64,000 nucleotides of DNA from Bacteroidota bacterium (GTDB lineage Bacteria > Bacteroidota > Bacteroidia > Chitinophagales > Chitinophagaceae). The stretch's first letter is position 1, and the number at the start of each line of letters is the position of its first letter. The DNA lies in NCBI GenBank assembly GCA_018268085.1, contig JAFDXE010000019.1, positions 1-64,000 on the forward strand, given 5' to 3'. The translations under genes and the position numbers were made by a program. The notes under the pieces are model-generated. The model saw only the letters and a list, made by a program, of their open reading frames with translations, was not told the DNA's origin and made no database searches. Positions 1-8,029 of the stretch are shown here, one piece after another.

Positions 1-41
1 TCTGTGAGCCTCTGTGAAACCTTTGTGCCCATTGTGGTTAA
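1..41. repeat. degenerate 10-11 bp tandem repeat (tctgtga/tttgtg type)
   Basis: Four imperfect copies of a 10-11 bp unit built on a C/T-rich start followed by TGTG (ctctgtgagc, ctctgtgaaa, cctttgtgccc, attgtggtta) sit at the very edge of the window, so the array may extend to the left. No reading frame is evident. I believe such units recur between genes in this group of bacteria, but that cannot be checked here. Confidence 0.5.
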
Positions 42-188
42 AAGTAAAAATTCAATAATAAAAATATGAGTGCTTTTATTATTGCCACAGCTAATTAAAT
101 CTGGATGTAAACTTTGTATTTCTTCCTCTCTTGGTAGCATTGTAGCAATACCCCTTAAACACTGTGGTTTAAAAACTCCATCAGCTTA

Positions 189-1067
189 TTAACTCCATTC
201 TTTTTCCTTCTTCGCCTGTTGCTTGTCAACCCTCGAAGCAATAACAACACTTATTTCATATAAAATCAACAAGGGTAAGGATACAATAGCCTGACTGGTC
301 CAGTCGGGAGATGGTGTTATTACTGCCGCAACGATCAATATCACAACTACAGCATACTTGCGGTATTTTTTTAAGAATGAAGAAGACACCAGGCCAATTT
401 TCGCCAGCACATACGCCAGTACCGGTAATTCAAATGCGAGTCCGCAACCTAAAATAATTTCATTGATGGTGTCAATATAATCATCCAGTGTGGGCATGTA
501 TTTATAAGCGCCCGTTGTTCCCAATGTAAAATTGGCCAGGAAATTAAAAGTAAAAGGTGCCAGTAAAAAATACCCGAAGGCGGCGCCACAAAAAAAACAG
601 AAGGAAACCCAGAAGATACTTCCCCTTGAATATTTTATTTCTTTTGGTGACAAAGCCGGTTTAATAAATTTCCATAATTCCCAAAACAGGTAAGGAAACG
701 CTATGATGATACCCCCGATCATAGCGATGGAAATGGCAGACATGAAGGGGCCGCTGATGGTATTACCCTGCAGTGGAATTTCAACCGGTGGCATGCAAAG
801 TGCATCGCCGATATGAAGAAAATGTCCAAGATTGCACAAGGCCCGGTAGGTAATAAAGCTCGAACGTGCCGGCGCATAAATAACATTATCGAAAATCCAG
901 TCTATATAAATGAAAATACCTACCGCAGCAATGATCCAGACTATGGCGGCTCTTACAATATGCCAGCGAAGTGCTTCCAGGTGATCAATAAAACTCATTT
1001 CCGCAGTAGTATCTTCAATAGATCCTTTGCTGCGTAATCTTTTTAGAAAACCTGACCTGTTACTCAT
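189..1067 (-). CDS. tatC: Sec-independent protein translocase TatC
   Basis: Core membrane subunit of the twin-arginine export system; in the family it binds the RR signal peptide and recruits TatA to export folded proteins. The protein is about 292 aa with six hydrophobic segments. Family signatures are visible (numbered from the upstream TTG at 1076): DHLEALR near residue 31, the loop FPYLFWELWKFIKPALSPKE near 127, FELP near 215, and TPSPD near 254 between the last two helices. The longest frame begins at that TTG, but an ATG nine bases in gives MSNRSGF and is the more likely start. The insertion between helices 1 and 2 (about 60 aa with CNLGHFLHIGDALCMP) is longer than in E. coli TatC. No tatA lies in the window. 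A TAACTTTG box sits just upstream at 1112-1119. Confidence 0.95.
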   Translation of the reverse strand: MSNRSGFLKRLRSKGSIEDTTAEMSFIDHLEALRWHIVRAAIVWIIAAVGIFIYIDWIFDNVIYAPARSSFITYRALCNLGHFLHIGDALCMPPVEIPLQGNTISGPFMSAISIAMIGGIIIAFPYLFWELWKFIKPALSPKEIKYSRGSIFWVSFCFFCGAAFGYFLLAPFTFNFLANFTLGTTGAYKYMPTLDDYIDTINEIILGCGLAFELPVLAYVLAKIGLVSSSFLKKYRKYAVVVILIVAAVITPSPDWTSQAIVSLPLLILYEISVVIASRVDKQQAKKEKEWS

Positions 1068-1111
1068 TTCTGCCAAAACCGGATGATTTTTGATTTTTTA
1101 TTTCAGGAGCG

Positions 1112-1119
1112 CAAAGTTA
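1112..1119 (-). promoter_or_regulatory. -7 promoter box (TAACTTTG) of tatC
   Basis: On the minus strand this reads TAACTTTG, an exact match to the Bacteroidota -7 consensus TAnnTTTG, about 45 nt before the tatC ATG. It lies directly beside the stop codon of the upstream polysaccharide gene, suggesting tatC has its own promoter rather than only read-through. Confidence 0.55.
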
Positions 1120-1121
1120 CG

Positions 1122-4100
1122 TTATGAACTTGTAACCAGCTTAACATTACCGGTACGTTTTAAAGCGCCCCAGCCCTGTAGTTCACCTTTGAGGGCGCTG
1201 TTAAAGGATTTGATCAGGATATAATACATCAGTTGGCGATATATCAAACGTTGTGGTAACATCCAGAACAACTTTTTGTAATCTGCTTTTTCGTATGTAA
1301 ATGCAATGGCTGCCCCAGCAATGTCTACTACAGTAAAAACCAGGTAAAATATCAGTATATGCTCAATGCTGGCAGGCATGATGCCCAGGCTTGCCGCAAC
1401 CAGGCTGAGCACGAGTACAAGATCAGCCAATGGTGCAAGGAATGGTAACAACACCTGGTACACAAGGATATTGGGTAAGGCAATCATACCAAAATTTTTG
1501 TAGCGGGGATTAAAAACGGCATCGCGGTGTTTCCAGAAACATTGCATCACGCCAAAACTCCACCGGAAACGTTGTTTTAAAAATTGCTTCATGGTTTCCG
1601 GCGCTTCTGTAAAAGAAATGGCAGTTGTGCAGTTTTTTATAACATAACCTGCCCGGTGCAGGCGCATGGTTAAGTCGCAGTCTTCTGCCAGCGTATCACT
1701 GGTAAAGCCACCCGCTTCCAGGATAGCTGCTTTTTTAAATGCACCGATGGCGCCCGGTACCACAGTAATACAATTCAGCAAATCAAAAGCACGGCGATCA
1801 AAATTCTGTGAAGTAATGTATTCAATACTTTGCCACCTGGTGATCATATTTACTTCATTGCCCACTTTTACATTACCCGCCACAGCCGCCACATCCGGAG
1901 CGTTGAATTTTTTCATCAGTTCGGCTACTGCGTCCTGTTGTAATTGTGTATCTGCATCTATGCAAACCACAAATTCGTTTGATGCAAGGCTGATTCCATA
2001 GTTCAGCGCTGTGGCTTTTCCTCCATTGGTTTTGGTAACCACTTTCACTTTAGGGTTACCGGCAAAATGCGCTGCTACCAGATGATAGGTATTGTCTTTA
2101 CTTCCGTCATCAACAAAAACAATTTCCAGGTCGGGATATATTTGCTTCAACAGGCTTTCAACAGTTCTGATGGCATTCACTTCTTCATTGTATGCCGGCA
2201 CAATGATGCTTACCCCAGGCTGATGTACAGCCGCTGCTTCTTTGTGTTCTTTACGTTTACGCATATACGCTAAAGTAGCCATAGCGATCATGCGGCCAAC
2301 CGAAAGCAGGATTCCGATAAGGAAGAGAGAAAAAAGTACCTGGCCTGTCCAGTAGGTAGCTTCTACAAAATAAAAATTGAATTTGTTTTGCCAGTCCTGT
2401 TTTACTGCAGGCATCACATCATCTTTTGTTTTGCCCATCAAGCCTGCAACCGTTGAAAAGGTGCATCCTCTTTTTTTAAAGTAATCGATGATTCGGGGGA
2501 GTGCTTCTACAGTCGCTTTTCTGCTTACACCACCGGCATCGTGTAACAGGATGATGCTGGCGTTGTGTGCTTCAGCAATCCTGATCGTACGGTTTACAAT
2601 ACTATCGGCATTCATGTTCGGATCCCAGTCATTCGGATCAATACTTTCCCCTACCGAAATATAATTGTCTTTTTTGCTCCTTGCCAGTGGTTCAATTTCA
2701 TCAAAAGTTTGCGGCTCACTATCGGCATTGTATGGCGCTCTAAATAATATGGTGCTGTGACCGGTAACGCATTCCAGCAGCGCACGGGTGGTTTTCATTT
2801 CAAATTCTGCCCTGTCGAGGCTCATGCGTGCAAAATTGCTATGGGTAAAAGTATGGTTGCCTATTTCATATCCGCTGTTGTATAATGCTTTCAGCATTGG
2901 GATATTTTGTTCTGCATTGATGCCAACAATAAAAAACGTGGCAGGAATTTTTTCTTTTTTCAGGATGGAAATGATCTGTGGTGTGTACACTGCATCCGGG
3001 CCATCGTCGAATGTAAGGATGATCTTATGCCCGGGTTTTCCCAATGGAACCGTATCTTCTGCAAATTTTTCATATACATATCCGGATGGTAATTGAAGGT
3101 ATTGTTGTTCTGCAATAAGCAGGTCGGCACTGTCTGTTTCTATTTTTACTTTCCCTTTGGAAGGTGTAAAAATAATTTTCAGCAGCTCACCTTCACCGAT
3201 AGCGGTTGGTTTTGCATTTTGATCGTAGGGTAGGGTGCTGATGGAATTGAAATCAAAAGGATGCAATTGCAATGCTTGTTTGCTCAGATCCCTGCCATAA
3301 AATTTCCAAATTCTCGGATCTTCACTTCCCAATCGCCAAAGTGCGGTTCCGGAAGTTGCATAGTCGTCACTAAAACGCAACACATTGAAAGTAGTGGCAG
3401 CATCGGTAAACCAGATATTGTGTTTGATTTCATTGCTGCTGTCTGTTGGAGCTTCCACATACGTGTAGTGCAGGTTATAGGAATCGTTGTCGAAATCTAT
3501 CGTGGCATTTGCCAGTTTTGCCTGGTCTATTAATTTCGGGTAGGTAAGATCGTTAGTGCCGCTGCTGTTAGTCCAGTCCCGTCCATATCCTGCCACACCC
3601 AATATGATTTTTTGAACATCCACTTTGTCATCCATCCAGTCCAGCAATTCTTCAATCCATTTCTGCCCGCTGATAGGCCCGGCTCCCGTTCCACTGCTGT
3701 ATTGATCATAGGCCATTAGTACCATGTGATCATTGTATTTTTCCAGTTGAGCATAATCATAATCTTCATTTTTAGCTTCCACATCCATGCTTACCAGGAA
3801 ATTTTCTTTGTGCAATGCTTCATATAACTGTTGCTGAAATGATACTAATGGTTCGTTCGTTTCTTCCTTTAGTGCTTCAAAATCTATGTTTATGCCCTGC
3901 AAATTGTAATACCGTAATGTATCTGCCAGTTGCCGGATGATATTTTCACGATGTGCGGCATCCGTAAATAAAACATGACACAGTACCGGGTCAAAAAAGC
4001 CTTTAGTTGGATTAAACCTGTTGGAATGAAAATTATTGAGGATGGGTTGTATGCTGAGTTTGTTTTGCCGCATCACTGCAAGTCCGGCTGTATCAATCCT

Positions 4101-4547
4101 GGTTTGTAAACGATACGTAAGCGTATCAATGAAGAACCATTCGGGATAAATGGTATTTAGTTTATCTCCATTTAAACGGAGGTCACGCAATGAAGATGGA
4201 TCCCAGGGAACATAAAATGCAGCACGAACCAACGGCGACTTAATCGCCTTTTCCTTTATTTTTTTGAGTGAATCTTCTGCAACCTTTTTTTCGAGATAAC
4301 TTTTAAAGCCTGCATATTTTTTATTCTGTTTATTGGGAATGGTGAGGCGGTTCGAAGGATCGAGTTTATCCTGGTAGGCACGAGCTCTTTCATCCAACCC
4401 GGGTAAGGGAGGATTTTTATCATTCATGATTGCCAGGATGCAAACAGTTGTAAAAAAAAGGAGAAGAAACAACAGGATCCTTGTGGTCCATTTAAAACTT
4501 TTCCATCTTGTTTCGCTATCGGTTTGAAATACCTGGCCTTTGTTCAT
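1122..4547 (-). CDS. trifunctional GH18-like / NodB deacetylase / GT2 glycosyltransferase
   Basis: A 1141-aa fusion. Residues 22-41 form an N-terminal membrane anchor. Residues about 105-430 resemble GH18 hydrolases: the strand ending GINIDFE places the presumed catalytic Glu at 224, and MAYDQYSSG follows near 278. Residues about 505-700 are a NodB/CE4 deacetylase with TFDDGPD (512-518), NHTFTH (564-569), RAPYN (603-607) and LLHD (667-670). A helix at 734-756 leads into a family 2 glycosyltransferase with DDGS (813-816), DAD (864-866), AEDCD (954-958) and QRFRW (992-996), then C-terminal helices. The likely layout is hydrolase and deacetylase outside the inner membrane and a processive synthase inside, as for synthesis, deacetylation and trimming of an N-acetylhexosamine polymer (compare PgaB plus PgaC). 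The actual polymer is unknown. Confidence 0.88.
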   Translation of the reverse strand: MNKGQVFQTDSETRWKSFKWTTRILLFLLLFFTTVCILAIMNDKNPPLPGLDERARAYQDKLDPSNRLTIPNKQNKKYAGFKSYLEKKVAEDSLKKIKEKAIKSPLVRAAFYVPWDPSSLRDLRLNGDKLNTIYPEWFFIDTLTYRLQTRIDTAGLAVMRQNKLSIQPILNNFHSNRFNPTKGFFDPVLCHVLFTDAAHRENIIRQLADTLRYYNLQGINIDFEALKEETNEPLVSFQQQLYEALHKENFLVSMDVEAKNEDYDYAQLEKYNDHMVLMAYDQYSSGTGAGPISGQKWIEELLDWMDDKVDVQKIILGVAGYGRDWTNSSGTNDLTYPKLIDQAKLANATIDFDNDSYNLHYTYVEAPTDSSNEIKHNIWFTDAATTFNVLRFSDDYATSGTALWRLGSEDPRIWKFYGRDLSKQALQLHPFDFNSISTLPYDQNAKPTAIGEGELLKIIFTPSKGKVKIETDSADLLIAEQQYLQLPSGYVYEKFAEDTVPLGKPGHKIILTFDDGPDAVYTPQIISILKKEKIPATFFIVGINAEQNIPMLKALYNSGYEIGNHTFTHSNFARMSLDRAEFEMKTTRALLECVTGHSTILFRAPYNADSEPQTFDEIEPLARSKKDNYISVGESIDPNDWDPNMNADSIVNRTIRIAEAHNASIILLHDAGGVSRKATVEALPRIIDYFKKRGCTFSTVAGLMGKTKDDVMPAVKQDWQNKFNFYFVEATYWTGQVLFSLFLIGILLSVGRMIAMATLAYMRKRKEHKEAAAVHQPGVSIIVPAYNEEVNAIRTVESLLKQIYPDLEIVFVDDGSKDNTYHLVAAHFAGNPKVKVVTKTNGGKATALNYGISLASNEFVVCIDADTQLQQDAVAELMKKFNAPDVAAVAGNVKVGNEVNMITRWQSIEYITSQNFDRRAFDLLNCITVVPGAIGAFKKAAILEAGGFTSDTLAEDCDLTMRLHRAGYVIKNCTTAISFTEAPETMKQFLKQRFRWSFGVMQCFWKHRDAVFNPRYKNFGMIALPNILVYQVLLPFLAPLADLVLVLSLVAASLGIMPASIEHILIFYLVFTVVDIAGAAIAFTYEKADYKKLFWMLPQRLIYRQLMYYILIKSFNSALKGELQGWGALKRTGNVKLVTSS

Positions 4548-4685
4548 GTGTTAATAATTCCGGAAGAGTGCAAAAATCACAAACAAAAAACATATGTACA
4601 AAATGTACTACAGGAATAGGAAAAGATTAACGTATCACCCGAACGTTATTTATTTTTTTAAAACATCTCGGTTAAAAATTAAGAA

Positions 4686-4705
4686 GCCCCTGTGGAAACA
4701 GGGGC
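4686..4705 (+). other. GC-rich hairpin upstream of a 26-codon ORF
   Basis: gcccctgt / acaggggc pair perfectly over 8 bp with a 4-nt loop. There is no T-run after it on the plus strand and only a weak one on the minus strand, so it is a poor terminator. It is followed 22 nt later by an ATG that opens a short hydrophobic frame, giving the appearance of a structured 5' leader. Confidence 0.45.
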
Positions 4706-4727
4706 CGATTACCAAAACTAACTGCTT

Positions 4728-4808
4728 ATGAGAAAATTGAGAATTTTAATTTTTGTTCTGATCAGATATTGGCAAACTCGGTGCCAAAAACCTGCTTGTC
4801 ATTGTTAA
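4728..4808 (+). other. possible 26-aa leader peptide or relic of a receptor gene start
   Basis: The frame begins MRKLRILIFVLI and ends in PACHC, stop TAA. The opening residues look like the start of a signal peptide of SusC-type receptors (compare MRKLFFLLSAMF of the receptor at 10518), but nothing receptor-like follows. It could be a leader peptide, the surviving 5' end of a deleted gene, or chance. Confidence 0.25.
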
Positions 4809-4846
4809 CAGATTGCAAACTATTTTTTGAAATTGTTCCATTAAAA

Positions 4847-4871
4847 AAGACTCACAAAAAAAGTGAGTCTT
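4847..4871 (-). terminator. rho-independent terminator of prfA
   Basis: Perfect 9-bp stem aagactcac / gtgagtctt around a 7-nt A-loop; on the minus strand it is followed by six T. It lies 58 bp after the prfA stop. Confidence 0.8.
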
Positions 4872-4928
4872 CATCATTATTCCATGGTAAACTTGTATGA
4901 ATGGTTAATTATGCAGGATCAATTGCAG

Positions 4929-5993
4929 TTATTGTTGTGTAGTGAGTTTTTCTGCATTTTCTGCAAACTGTAATGCATCAATAAATTCCTGTATTTCTCC
5001 GTTCATCACACTATCCAGGTTGTACACGGTAAACCCGATCCGGTGATCGGTTACTCTTCCCTGCGGGTAATTGTACGTGCGGATCTTTGCGCTTCTGTCA
5101 CCCGTACTTACCAGGCTTTTTCTTTGTCGGGAAATTGCTTCTTCGGCTTTTCTAACTTCTTCATCATACAACTTTGTACGAAGCATATCCATTGCTTTTT
5201 CCCGGTTGGCCAACTGGCTTCTTTCTGTTTGACAAACAACCGTTACGCCCGTGGGTTTATGTGTGAGGAATACTTTAGTTTCAACTTTATTTACGTTTTG
5301 TCCGCCGGCGCCGCCACTTCTTGCCGTTTCCATTTTCACATCACTTTCTTTCAATTCAAAATCAATCTCATCTGCTTCCGGCATTACGGCTACAGTAGCA
5401 GCGCTGGTATGTACCCTTCCGCTACTTTCTGTTTCCGGAACCCGTTGCACCCTGTGTACGCCACTTTCAAATTTTAGTGTACCATATACATCATCCCCTT
5501 CAACTTCTACCTGCACTTCTTTATATCCGCCTACGGTTCCTTCACTTTCACTGAGGATCGCTGTTTTCCAACCTTTCTTCTCGCAATATTTTATATACAT
5601 GCGTAAAAGGTTACCGGCGAATAAAGAAGCTTCATCGCCACCGGTGCCCGCACGTATTTCAAGGATCGCATTTTTTTCGTCGTATGGATCTTTTGGAATA
5701 AGCATGTTGCGAAGTTCTTTTTCCAGCGCTTCTTTTTTTATTTCGAGTTCGGGTAATTCCGTCTTTGCCATGCCACGCATTTCTTCATCATCGGAACTTA
5801 ATACCTCTTTATTGAACTCAATATCATCGAGCACTTTTACATATTCATTTCTTGCGCTTACAATTTTCCCCAGGCTGCGGTATTCCTTACTCAGGGCGCC
5901 GAATTTTTTATTGTTACTTACAATTTCAGGATTGGTAAGCGCCACGCCGATATCATCAAATTTTGCCTTTATCGCATCCAGTTTATCTAACAT
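4929..5993 (-). CDS. prfA: peptide chain release factor 1
   Basis: Class I release factor that recognises UAA and UAG and triggers hydrolysis of peptidyl-tRNA in the ribosome. Length is 354 aa, typical for RF1. The GGQ catalytic loop is at residues 230-232 ([17 protein letters not shown]) and the codon-reading PxT motif is PET at 186-188 within the [19 protein letters not shown] segment; RF2 would carry SPF instead. The N-terminal region is the usual coiled helical domain. It begins with ATG and has a matching TAAATTTG promoter box 41 bp upstream and a terminator downstream, so it is probably transcribed alone. Confidence 0.97.
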   Translation of the reverse strand: MLDKLDAIKAKFDDIGVALTNPEIVSNNKKFGALSKEYRSLGKIVSARNEYVKVLDDIEFNKEVLSSDDEEMRGMAKTELPELEIKKEALEKELRNMLIPKDPYDEKNAILEIRAGTGGDEASLFAGNLLRMYIKYCEKKGWKTAILSESEGTVGGYKEVQVEVEGDDVYGTLKFESGVHRVQRVPETESSGRVHTSAATVAVMPEADEIDFELKESDVKMETARSGGAGGQNVNKVETKVFLTHKPTGVTVVCQTERSQLANREKAMDMLRTKLYDEEVRKAEEAISRQRKSLVSTGDRSAKIRTYNYPQGRVTDHRIGFTVYNLDSVMNGEIQEFIDALQFAENAEKLTTQQ

Positions 5994-6033
5994 ACTGTAA
6001 TTTTATCCGGTCACTTTTAAGGTGTCGGGGCCG

Positions 6034-6041
6034 CAAATTTA
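6034..6041 (-). promoter_or_regulatory. -7 promoter box (TAAATTTG) of prfA
   Basis: Exact TAnnTTTG match on the minus strand, 41 nt ahead of the prfA ATG, in the short divergent region between prfA and the amidohydrolase gene. Confidence 0.55.
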
Positions 6042-6061
6042 CATTATATCAATCAATCATT

Positions 6062-7225
6062 TTGTACAGAAAATTCAAAGGAGATCAGCTTTTTACGGGA
6101 TATGAATTATTACCGTCTAATAATATACTCATCACAAATGAAACAGGAACTGTTGCCGGCATCGTAGATGAATCAGAAGCAGGAGATGATATTTCAGTAC
6201 ATAAAGGAATTATCTCACCCGGCTTTATCAATTGCCATTGCCATTTGGAACTATCGCATTTGAAAGGGCATATTCCAAAAAAGACAGGACTAATTGACTT
6301 CATTCTAAAAATTGTGACAGAAAGGCATTTTGATGAAGCTGAAATAATCAGGGCCATTAACAAAGCTGAAGCGGAAATGATACAAAACGGAATTGTTGCC
6401 GTTGGAGATATTTGTAATAATGCCCTCAGCCTTCCCCAAAAAAGAAATGCGAAACTCTGGTATTATAATTTTATAGAAACAAGTGGCTTTCCTCCTGCGG
6501 TTGCAGAAACAAGGTTCCAGCGTAATATTGATTTATATCAACAGTTTGCAACATTACCTTCTGATTCATCCATTGTACCACATGCGCCTTATTCTGTTTC
6601 TCCCGAATTATTTAAGCGCATCAATGAAGTAAACAGCAATAAGCTGGTAAGTATTCACAACCAGGAAACGGAAGCTGAAAATGATTTCTTCAAAAATAAG
6701 AAAGGTGATTTCATTCGGATGTTTGAAACAATGAACATCGATATTTCATTTTTTACAGCTTCCGGGCTATCCAGTCTTCAAACCTATCTTCCGTATGTAA
6801 ACAATCAACGTTCTTTAATACTCGTTCATAATGTTAGTACTTCGGTTGAAGACATTGAATTTGCGGCTGCGTTGTGTAAGCGAAATGAATCTGAATTGTA
6901 TTATTGTTTTTGCCCGAACGCAAATTTGTACATCACCGGTGCGTTGCCTGCCATACCAGCATTTATCAATAAGGAATGCAGGATCGTATTGGGTACGGAT
7001 AGTCTTGCCTCCAATGATGCATTGAGTATTCTGGATGAAATAAAAGCGATCCATAAACATTTCCCGGAAATTTCATTACACACTTTATTAGGTTGGGCTA
7101 CAATTAATGGGGCAATGGCTTTGGGTTGCGAAGCAGTTTATGGAAGCTTTGACAAAGGAAAACAACCAGGCATCATTTTGATCACAGATGAACTAAGCGG
7201 TGCTGCAGTTGAAAGGTTGTTGTAA
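6062..7225 (+). CDS. amidohydrolase, cytosine deaminase / chlorohydrolase type
   Basis: A metal-dependent hydrolase of the amidohydrolase superfamily. Numbered from the proposed TTG start, the HxH metal motif is at 59-61 ([10 protein letters not shown]), further ligands are expected at HAPYS (174), SIHNQE (199) and LVHN (256), and the catalytic Asp region is GTDSLASND (311-319). Members deaminate purine-like or modified-nucleoside substrates (SAH, aminofutalosine, guanine); the substrate here cannot be told. The longest frame starts at 5963 inside prfA on the other strand and reads poorly, while TTG at 6062 gives [13 protein letters not shown], matching how the family begins. It ends 15 bp from the convergent recO. 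Confidence 0.85.
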   Translation: MYRKFKGDQLFTGYELLPSNNILITNETGTVAGIVDESEAGDDISVHKGIISPGFINCHCHLELSHLKGHIPKKTGLIDFILKIVTERHFDEAEIIRAINKAEAEMIQNGIVAVGDICNNALSLPQKRNAKLWYYNFIETSGFPPAVAETRFQRNIDLYQQFATLPSDSSIVPHAPYSVSPELFKRINEVNSNKLVSIHNQETEAENDFFKNKKGDFIRMFETMNIDISFFTASGLSSLQTYLPYVNNQRSLILVHNVSTSVEDIEFAAALCKRNESELYYCFCPNANLYITGALPAIPAFINKECRIVLGTDSLASNDALSILDEIKAIHKHFPEISLHTLLGWATINGAMALGCEAVYGSFDKGKQPGIILITDELSGAAVERLL

Positions 7226-7240
7226 ACTATTTTAAACCTG

Positions 7241-7975
7241 TTAGCCCAATACTTCATGGAGTATCTCCAACGATTTCAGGTTTCCGAATTCGGGTATGTG
7301 TAAACTATAGTATTCGAGGTATTTTAATAACAAAGACTTACGGGTTTGATGGTTCAGTTTTACCTGGTTGAGTTCTGCAGGTTGCATACAGTTTAATATT
7401 TCGGCAGTGGTTGCTGCATTTTCTCCATCTATATAATGAATATGCGTGGGTGGTTCAGACACGAATTGTCCTTCCTGTAAATCGAAATAAGGATATTGAT
7501 CAGAAAAATTATTGCTGATGGTAAACCCGAAAAACTGCGGAAGGTGCAATGTGAAATACAATGCATAGTTGGCGGTTACTGTATTGCCGGCATGATCGAG
7601 TTGAACCAACGCATCTTCACAAAAATAAAAAAGGGATGTATTTTGTTCGGGTTGGCGAAGTGTTTTTTGTATCAATTCTACCATGTACACAACCACACTG
7701 TTCTTAATTACATTGCTGAATACCGCTTCGTATAAATAAGCCCAGTTACTTTCCTTAATACGTTGCATATTTTTAAGATCGTTGTGGTAAACTTCCATGT
7801 CGAGGATAGCACCGGGTTGATACATCGCTGCCTTACTTCCTGTTTTTTTTGAAGTGCGGATGCCGTTCACCAGGTAAGTTTGTACACCAAACAATTCGGT
7901 AAACAAGGTAGCGATGATGCTTGTTTCACCATATTTTATCACCCTTAAAACAATTCCTTTTGTTTTATGTGTCAT
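7241..7975 (-). CDS. recO: DNA repair protein RecO
   Basis: RecO loads RecA onto gapped DNA together with RecF and RecR and can anneal single strands. The frame gives 244 aa from the ATG at 7975, beginning MTHKTKGIVLRVIKYGETS, the standard RecO opening for an N-terminal OB-fold; a longer upstream extension is possible but unlikely. The remaining helical part contains the segment YFTLHLPQFFGF seen in Bacteroidota homologues. The usual four-cysteine zinc finger of other RecO proteins is not evident, which is normal for this phylum as far as I know. It is divergent from the exporter gene at 8030 with only 54 bp between. Confidence 0.9.
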   Translation of the reverse strand: MTHKTKGIVLRVIKYGETSIIATLFTELFGVQTYLVNGIRTSKKTGSKAAMYQPGAILDMEVYHNDLKNMQRIKESNWAYLYEAVFSNVIKNSVVVYMVELIQKTLRQPEQNTSLFYFCEDALVQLDHAGNTVTANYALYFTLHLPQFFGFTISNNFSDQYPYFDLQEGQFVSEPPTHIHYIDGENAATTAEILNCMQPAELNQVKLNHQTRKSLLLKYLEYYSLHIPEFGNLKSLEILHEVLG

Positions 7976-8029
7976 TTTTAATCGTTCTTTGTACCCGATT
8001 TTACGAAAGAGCATTCAATATTATACAAT

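Larger units (their letters stand above)
4548..4928. other. 381-bp gene-free region with two hairpins and a short ORF
   Basis: The region between the polysaccharide gene and prfA has no ordinary gene. It holds an 8-bp GC-rich hairpin (4686-4705), a 26-codon plus-strand frame (4728-4808) beginning MRKLRILIFVLI, and the prfA terminator (4847-4871). The rest is AT-rich and should contain the promoter of the downstream minus-strand polysaccharide gene, though I cannot point to an exact -7 box for it. Confidence 0.5.

Noticed and set aside
5251..6000. 249-codon open frame antisense to prfA
   Set aside because: It is rich in Ser, Phe and Leu with no family signature and lies wholly opposite an intact prfA; it mirrors the codon use of the real gene.
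5963..6061. Longer start for the amidohydrolase
   Set aside because: The extra 33 residues lie partly opposite the start of prfA and do not resemble the family; the TTG at 6062 gives the expected opening.
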